DNA of 25,145 nucleotides from Thermoplasmata archaeon (GTDB lineage: Archaea > Thermoplasmatota > Thermoplasmata > Thermoplasmatales > Thermoplasmataceae). The notes beneath the pieces are model-generated. The model saw nothing but the letters and a program-made list of their open reading frames with translations. It did no database searches and was not told the DNA's origin. The translations under genes and the position numbers were made by a program. Each line of letters opens with the position of its first letter. The first letter of the stretch is position 1. Positions 21,049 to 25,145 of the stretch are shown here, piece after piece. Where the stretch lies: NCBI GenBank assembly GCA_021799755.1, contig JAJYZU010000001.1, positions 1 through 25,145 of the forward strand, read 5' to 3'.

Positions 21049-21597
21049 ATGGGAAGATATGATCCCGCTGGCGTACAGATACACGACGAGAGTCTTACCA
21101 AATACATCAACCTCACTGCAGGACTCAATCTTCATACCGGTGGTAGGTTTTCCAACTACTCGGCCGGTAAGAGAAACATGAATACCATTGAGAGGCTGCT
21201 GAACAAGCTTATGAGGACCGAAAAATGGACCGGAAAAAAATACAGCGCATATCGCGTTCTTTCCGAGGCATTTGATAAAATTGAGGCCAAGACCAAGGAA
21301 AACCCGGTTCAGGTACTTGTAAATGCCATAGAAAATGCTGCACCAAGGGAAGAAGTGACCCGTCTGAAATACGGAGGAATAGCTGTTCCTAAAGCAGTCG
21401 ATATTTCCCCTTCCAGAAGGGTTGATATAGCCCTGAGAAACATTGCAATAGGGGCGACCAACGCATCATTCAAGAAGAAAAAGGCAATAGAAGACTGCCT
21501 TGCGGATGAAATTATGCTTGCTTCCAAGAATGATGGTGGATCTTTTGCGGTGAGCAAGAAAGAGGAAGTTGAAAGGATATCGGCATCTGCCAGATAA
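21049..21597 (+). CDS. rpsG: 30S ribosomal protein uS7 (S7)
   Basis: Primary 16S rRNA-binding protein that nucleates assembly of the small-subunit head. The 182-aa product is at the short end for archaeal uS7. It shows conserved segments [37 protein letters not shown] and [16 protein letters not shown], then the C-terminal helix [11 protein letters not shown]. It follows rpsL with a 16-nt gap and ends two bases before the convergent CopD-like gene. EF-2, which commonly follows uS7 in archaeal str clusters, is not here, so the cluster is cut to two genes. Confidence 0.97.
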   Translation: MGRYDPAGVQIHDESLTKYINLTAGLNLHTGGRFSNYSAGKRNMNTIERLLNKLMRTEKWTGKKYSAYRVLSEAFDKIEAKTKENPVQVLVNAIENAAPREEVTRLKYGGIAVPKAVDISPSRRVDIALRNIAIGATNASFKKKKAIEDCLADEIMLASKNDGGSFAVSKKEEVERISASAR

Positions 21598-21599
21598 TC

Positions 21600-22091
21600 C
21601 TAAAAGTAATTTACCAGAAAGGTTCCAAGAAGTGTAATCACGCCAAGGAGCACAAGGGTCGCATAGGAGAACATATGTGACCGCCTTCTTATCTTATCAA
21701 CTTCATCCCTTTTGCCCTCTGCCAATAATCTGACAATTTTTTTTGGATGAGTTAGATTATTATAATACATAATTCCAAGAGCAACCCCTACCACTGCAAC
21801 TTTTATTTCTAGGACAAGGCCCTCCAGAGTGCTGAAAAGCTGAGTGTTCTGGAGGTACATGTGAATTGCAAGGACAATTCCAGTGACAATCAGTATGAGA
21901 ACAGAATAGTTCGTGAAGATAGCAAATCTTTTTGAAAACGTTCCCACGATCTTTGTCCTTTCCTTTTCGTCACGGGTTAATTTAAAGGATTCAGGCCATA
22001 TGACAAACCAGATAAAATAAGAACCGCCGATAAAAATTATTGCGAATAGAAGATGAATCCAAAGGATCATTGTAAATATTAGTGAACCCAT
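21600..22091 (-). CDS. CopD-like four-helix membrane protein
   Basis: An integral membrane protein of about 163 aa with four membrane segments: near 3-29 (opening ILWIHLLFAIIFIGGSYFIW), 55-77, 93-113 and 141-162. The first helix with its His and GGS turn is typical of the CopD/YebZ and DUF2269-like superfamily, proposed to handle copper or act as a heme-linked membrane unit. I take ATG 22091 as the start because a TATA-like element is 25 nt upstream; a GTG at 22106 is an alternative. It diverges from the deoxyhypusine synthase gene across only 49 nt and converges on rpsG. Confidence 0.75.
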   Translation of the reverse strand: MGSLIFTMILWIHLLFAIIFIGGSYFIWFVIWPESFKLTRDEKERTKIVGTFSKRFAIFTNYSVLILIVTGIVLAIHMYLQNTQLFSTLEGLVLEIKVAVVGVALGIMYYNNLTHPKKIVRLLAEGKRDEVDKIRRRSHMFSYATLVLLGVITLLGTFLVNYF

Positions 22092-22110
22092 TTTTTCGTA
22101 TACCACATTA

Positions 22111-22124
22111 TGATTTAAGTATAG
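22111..22124. promoter_or_regulatory. Shared TATA region of divergent CopD-like and dhs genes
   Basis: TGATTTAAGTATAG supplies a TATA-like core 25 nt upstream of the CopD-like ATG (minus) and about 24 nt upstream of the deoxyhypusine synthase ATG (plus). The two promoters must overlap because only 49 nt separate the start codons. Confidence 0.45.
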
Positions 22125-22140
22125 TTGTAATCATGGAATT

Positions 22141-23097
22141 ATGGATTCAGAACATGACAGTTACAACAGGAAAGATCTTTTATATCAGCCCGTGGAGGAC
22201 CTCAAGCTAAATGAAAAATCATCAATTGGGGAACTGATGAAGCAGTTTGAAAATATTGGTGGGTTTACGGCGTCAAAGGTTTACACCGCATACGCAATCA
22301 CCAAAAAAATGATGAGCGGGGAAGTTACGAAATTCCTTTCGTTCCCGGCAGACATCATATCCACAGGCACCAGGGGTTTAATTAACCAGGCCATCCGGAA
22401 CCATCTCTTTGATGTGATCATAACAACAAACGGTACTCTTGACCATGATATTGCACGCACCTTTTCAAAATACTATTGCGGGAGCTTCGATCTAAGCGAC
22501 AGAAAACTGGGCAGGATAGGTATAAACAGGCTTGGGAATGTTCTGGTGCCCGATTCAAGCTATGGCGAAACAATTGAGGGTTTCATGCAGCCCATACTTG
22601 AAGAACTGTATGCAGAGAAACATGAATGGAACGGTCGGGACATCATATGGGAAGTCGGAAAGAGAATGAAGAGCGAAGACAGCATATTATACAACGCATA
22701 TAAAAACAAGATTCCTGTCTTTGTCCCGGGAATGACAGACGGGTCATTCGGTTCACAACTCTGGTCCATGTATGAAAAGCACCACGACTTCAAACTGAAT
22801 CTACTAGAAGACGAACACCTGCTCTCGGATATAATATTCGAAGCAAAGAAAACAGGTGCGTTCATGATAGGAGGCGGAATATCAAAGCACCACACGATAT
22901 GGTGGAACCAGTTCCGCGAGGGACTTGACTTTGCAGTCTACGTTACGACTGCACAGGAGTTTGACGGATCGCTGTCAGGAGCCAAACTGGAAGAAGCAAT
23001 TTCCTGGAGAAAAGTGAGGGAGGACGCAAAATTTGTAAATGTTTATGGTGACGCAACCCTAATCCTTCCCATGATATTCGGTGCGCTGCTCCATTAA
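22141..23097 (+). CDS. dys: Deoxyhypusine synthase
   Basis: Transfers the aminobutyl group of spermidine, with NAD, to a lysine of translation factor aIF5A, the first step of hypusine formation. The 318-aa protein has the family features: FLSFPADIISTGTRGLINQAIRN near the N-terminus, DVIITTNGTLDHDIAR (NAD site), IPVFVPGMTDGSFGSQLW, GGGISKHHTIWWNQFREGLDFAVYVTTA, and the catalytic lysine K291 in EAISWRKVRED. The start ATG has no Shine-Dalgarno and is placed by the shared upstream TATA region. Its last four bases overlap the convergent small gene. The partner aIF5A gene is not in this window. Confidence 0.96.
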   Translation: MDSEHDSYNRKDLLYQPVEDLKLNEKSSIGELMKQFENIGGFTASKVYTAYAITKKMMSGEVTKFLSFPADIISTGTRGLINQAIRNHLFDVIITTNGTLDHDIARTFSKYYCGSFDLSDRKLGRIGINRLGNVLVPDSSYGETIEGFMQPILEELYAEKHEWNGRDIIWEVGKRMKSEDSILYNAYKNKIPVFVPGMTDGSFGSQLWSMYEKHHDFKLNLLEDEHLLSDIIFEAKKTGAFMIGGGISKHHTIWWNQFREGLDFAVYVTTAQEFDGSLSGAKLEEAISWRKVREDAKFVNVYGDATLILPMIFGALLH

Positions 23098-23387
23098 ATA
23101 TACTGAAGCCAGAGCATGACCGGATCGTCTACACCATCAAGCTCGGTGACCGTCTCTCCAAAACTGCTTCTGGTGATGAACTTGTGGAAGTATATGATCC
23201 CGTTCTTTTCGATACCTGTCATCACATGTTCCACCTGTTCTCCCTCTGGAAAGTGAGCCATGGCTTCCGGCGTGTTCGGGGTGAATCTCAGTTCAACGAT
23301 ATCGTCTTTGATATAGAGTGAATATGAACTATTCTCATTCACGTACTTTTTCAGTTTTGCAGAACTTATGAAGGGTTTGTTCTCCAT
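23094..23387 (-). CDS. Small hypothetical protein convergent with deoxyhypusine synthase
   Basis: A 97-aa soluble protein that I do not recognise. ATG 23387 is preferred to the in-frame ATG at 23405 because a TATA box (23406-23415) lies 24 nt upstream of the former and touches the latter. The pattern is several strands (YSLYIKDDIVELRF, EHVMTGIEKNGIIYFHKF), an acidic loop (TELDGVDDP) and a C-terminal MLWLQYI helix. It has no metal or nucleotide motif. It overlaps the deoxyhypusine synthase stop by four bases. Composition resembles neighbouring genes. Confidence 0.6.
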   Translation of the reverse strand: MENKPFISSAKLKKYVNENSSYSLYIKDDIVELRFTPNTPEAMAHFPEGEQVEHVMTGIEKNGIIYFHKFITRSSFGETVTELDGVDDPVMLWLQYI

Positions 23388-23405
23388 GGGTAGACAATTA
23401 AGCAT

Positions 23406-23415
23406 GATATATATC
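23406..23415 (-). promoter_or_regulatory. TATA box for small hypothetical gene
   Basis: GATATATATC, a perfect AT-rich palindrome, is centred 24 nt upstream of ATG 23387 on the minus strand. Confidence 0.6.
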
Positions 23416-23506
23416 TTTAATCCGGGTAAAACAACAGGTGGACGATACTGAATAAGCAGAATCAGAGGTTCATATACAATAAGGTAATCTTACCCCGCTG
23501 AGATTC

Positions 23507-24430
23507 ATGAATTATATAACAGAAGGTGAAGTGGCATCCAACCTTAAAATGGAAGAGATCATAGATACTCTGAGGGTTGCTTTTACAGCTTATTCCAGGG
23601 GGCAGGCCTCCGTCTCAGCGAGAATGAGAGACTATGGAAAAAATTTTGTGCTTAGTACGATGCCAGCGGTGATTGATACGATGGGTGTGGCAGGGGCTAA
23701 ATTATACGCTTCCGGGAAGGATCACTCACACTTTCTGGTTCTGATATTCAGCACAAAAACGAAGGAACCCATTGCAATCATCGAGGCTGATAAACTGGGA
23801 CAGATGAGAACAGGGGCTCTCGCCGCGCTGTCCTCAACTCTTGCTGTGAACAAGAAAGATATCAATTATGGGATAGCAGGAAGTGGCTATCAGGCACAGT
23901 CCAACTTAGAGGCGCACGCCGCAGCATTCCATCTGAAGGAGATAAAGGTATATTCAAGAAATTTCGATCACTCAAAGGCCTTTGCAGACCTAATGTCGGA
24001 TAAGATCGGAATGGAGATAATTCCAGTCAGGACAGCTGAGGAAATGATCCAGGGATCCGACGTCATTAACACTGTAACAAATGCAAATTATCCGATCATC
24101 ACTGCTGAAATGCTCCACGGAAATTTTCACCTGAACCTGGTGGGTTCAAACATGCCATTCCGGAGAGAGGTCTCAAACGATGTCCTGGAGGCTTCGGATC
24201 TCATTTTTGTCGAGCACCTGGAACAGGCAATGAAAGAGTCTGCGGAAATAAAGGAATTTTCCGAAAACAACCCGGAAAGGAAAATTTATGAACTCAGGGA
24301 AATTTTCTCTGAACCTGAGATTGTTAAAGAAAGGAAACGCACAGTTTTCAAATCCATGGGAATAGGTCTTGAGGACGTTGCAACCGCGTGGCTCCTTTTG
24401 AAGAAACTGGATATACTGAAAGATCAGTGA
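23507..24430 (+). CDS. Ornithine cyclodeaminase/mu-crystallin family protein
   Basis: A 307-aa NAD(P)-dependent enzyme of the OCD/mu-crystallin family, which includes ornithine cyclodeaminase, archaeal alanine dehydrogenase and ketimine reductases. Conserved elements: MGVAGAKLYASG with the substrate lysine K65, IEADKLGQMRTGA (about 92-103) with R101, the dinucleotide-binding GIAGSGYQAQ (122-131), and FVEHLEQA in the second half. These signatures do not separate the three activities, so I leave the substrate open; proline or alanine metabolism are the usual roles. A TATA-like CATATACAAT (23471-23480) is 31 nt upstream. The last seven bases overlap the convergent glycosyltransferase gene. Confidence 0.88.
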   Translation: MNYITEGEVASNLKMEEIIDTLRVAFTAYSRGQASVSARMRDYGKNFVLSTMPAVIDTMGVAGAKLYASGKDHSHFLVLIFSTKTKEPIAIIEADKLGQMRTGALAALSSTLAVNKKDINYGIAGSGYQAQSNLEAHAAAFHLKEIKVYSRNFDHSKAFADLMSDKIGMEIIPVRTAEEMIQGSDVINTVTNANYPIITAEMLHGNFHLNLVGSNMPFRREVSNDVLEASDLIFVEHLEQAMKESAEIKEFSENNPERKIYELREIFSEPEIVKERKRTVFKSMGIGLEDVATAWLLLKKLDILKDQ

Positions 24431-25145
24431 TCACCGCGATATACCTTCATTAGTGAAGCGAGGTGATTTTCCAGTGAAAATTTCATTGCATCTTTCCTTG
24501 GGTTGTAGGAGGAGAAGTTCTGGTAGATATGCTCCGCTATCTCGGCCAGATCTGCCGGTTTTCCAGGTTCAAAGGTCTCTCCCCCAACGCCCCTGGTAAT
24601 TATTTCGTCCTGGGATGAGTCAGCGGGAACCAGGATCGGTGTGCCCGAAGCAAGGGACTCTATGTCGACAGTGCTAAGTACTTCGAACTCGGACGGATTT
24701 ACGAAGACATCTGCGGCAGCAAAATAAAGTATTTTCAATTCATCGCTCACTCTTCCGGTGAAAATTATAGAATCGGCACAATCAGGATCGAACAATCCCC
24801 TGAAGTATTCAAGATAAGGGCCTCCCCCGACGATATAAAGCTTGAACCCGAACTTTTTAAGGTATGGGAGAGATTCAATGAGGATTTCAAGATTCTTTTC
24901 CAGTCCAATTCTTCCAAGATAAAGTGCTATTTTATCGTCCGAATTTATTTTTAAGGTCTTCTTGGCCACGCTTTTTTCAGGGGCCCGAAGAAATTCCTCG
25001 AGATCGACGCCATTGTTTATCACCTGCACATTATCGATTCCGATTTCCAGCAGATGCCGCTTCAGGAAATATGAAGGCGAGATGACGGTGTCAAACTTTC
25101 CATAATGCCAGCGAAGGTACCGGATAAGCAGTTTCTTTGCGCGAT
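24424..25145 (-). CDS. GT4-family glycosyltransferase, 3' part (5' end outside window)
   Basis: The frame stays open to the right edge of the window, so only the C-terminal ~239 residues are seen; a GTG at 25029 lies mid-domain and is not the real start. The visible part spans the end of the acceptor domain (FDTVISPSYFLKRHLLEIGI) and the whole donor-binding Rossmann domain: VINNGVDLEEF, IALYLGRIGLEKNLEILIESL, and the nucleotide-sugar site NPSEFEVLSTVDIESLASGTPILV with the E-x7-E pattern of GT-B retaining enzymes. By family it transfers a sugar from a nucleotide donor to lipid, protein or polysaccharide; the acceptor cannot be told. It converges on the OCD gene with a seven-base overlap. Confidence 0.92.
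   Translation of the reverse strand, partial: RAKKLLIRYLRWHYGKFDTVISPSYFLKRHLLEIGIDNVQVINNGVDLEEFLRAPEKSVAKKTLKINSDDKIALYLGRIGLEKNLEILIESLPYLKKFGFKLYIVGGGPYLEYFRGLFDPDCADSIIFTGRVSDELKILYFAAADVFVNPSEFEVLSTVDIESLASGTPILVPADSSQDEIITRGVGGETFEPGKPADLAEIAEHIYQNFSSYNPRKDAMKFSLENHLASLMKVYRGDH

Noticed and set aside
25029..25029. Glycosyltransferase start at GTG 25029
   Set aside because: The frame continues upstream with family-typical sequence to the window edge, so this GTG is internal.
1..25145. CRISPR array, insertion sequence, integrase or defence island
   Set aside because: I found no regularly spaced direct repeats, transposase motifs or terminal inverted repeats. The only attachment-site candidate, the tRNA-Ala at the edge, has no duplicated 3' segment visible here.

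Overview
The window reads as chromosomal DNA of a thermoacidophilic archaeon of the Thermoplasmata (Thermoplasmatales or a close relative; I do not assert a genus). Supporting signs are archaeal information-processing genes (XPB/Bax1, aIF5A-modifying deoxyhypusine synthase, uS12/uS7 with an archaeal Shine-Dalgarno), an isopentenyl phosphate kinase resembling the Thermoplasma enzyme, a P3A-type proton ATPase, and many genes with a TATA box 24-31 nt upstream of the start codon, which implies leaderless transcripts. Genes are tightly packed: no gap exceeds 300 nt, and six convergent pairs meet tail to tail within a few bases or overlap.

Layout: tRNA-Ala(UGC) on the minus strand at the left edge; a small membrane protein; the plus-strand cluster IPK - type 2 IPP isomerase - ZPR1-like zinc finger (end of isoprenoid precursor synthesis plus a translation-linked protein); a minus-strand block of P3A H+-ATPase, UspA, XPB helicase and Bax1 nuclease; a plus-strand run of radical SAM/SPASM enzyme, small membrane ORF, M61 aminopeptidase, HTH/ACT regulator, COG1395-type HTH regulator and a TraB-like protein; minus-strand gcvH-rlmE (FtsJ); thpR (2H phosphodiesterase) facing a small unknown; a DsrE-like and an AhpD-like protein; a minus-strand pair of a zincin-like unknown and a DUF302 protein; an orphan Dam-type adenine methylase; a 318-aa unknown; rpsL(uS12)-rpsG(uS7); a CopD-like membrane protein divergent from deoxyhypusine synthase; a small unknown; an ornithine cyclodeaminase/mu-crystallin family enzyme; and the 3' part of a GT4 glycosyltransferase running off the right edge.

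How the genes relate: IPK and IDI2 act on consecutive metabolites (isopentenyl phosphate to IPP to DMAPP). XPB and Bax1 form the archaeal helicase-nuclease repair pair. The proton ATPase would act in ion and pH homeostasis at an acidic exterior. RlmE, uS12, uS7, ThpR, ZPR1 and deoxyhypusine synthase are all translation-linked. I see no CRISPR array, insertion sequence or integrase. The best leads are a thpR gene whose conserved N-terminus has no standard start codon, an XPB with an altered RED motif, a radical SAM/small ORF/peptidase neighbourhood, and an unknown zincin-like plus DUF302 pair.
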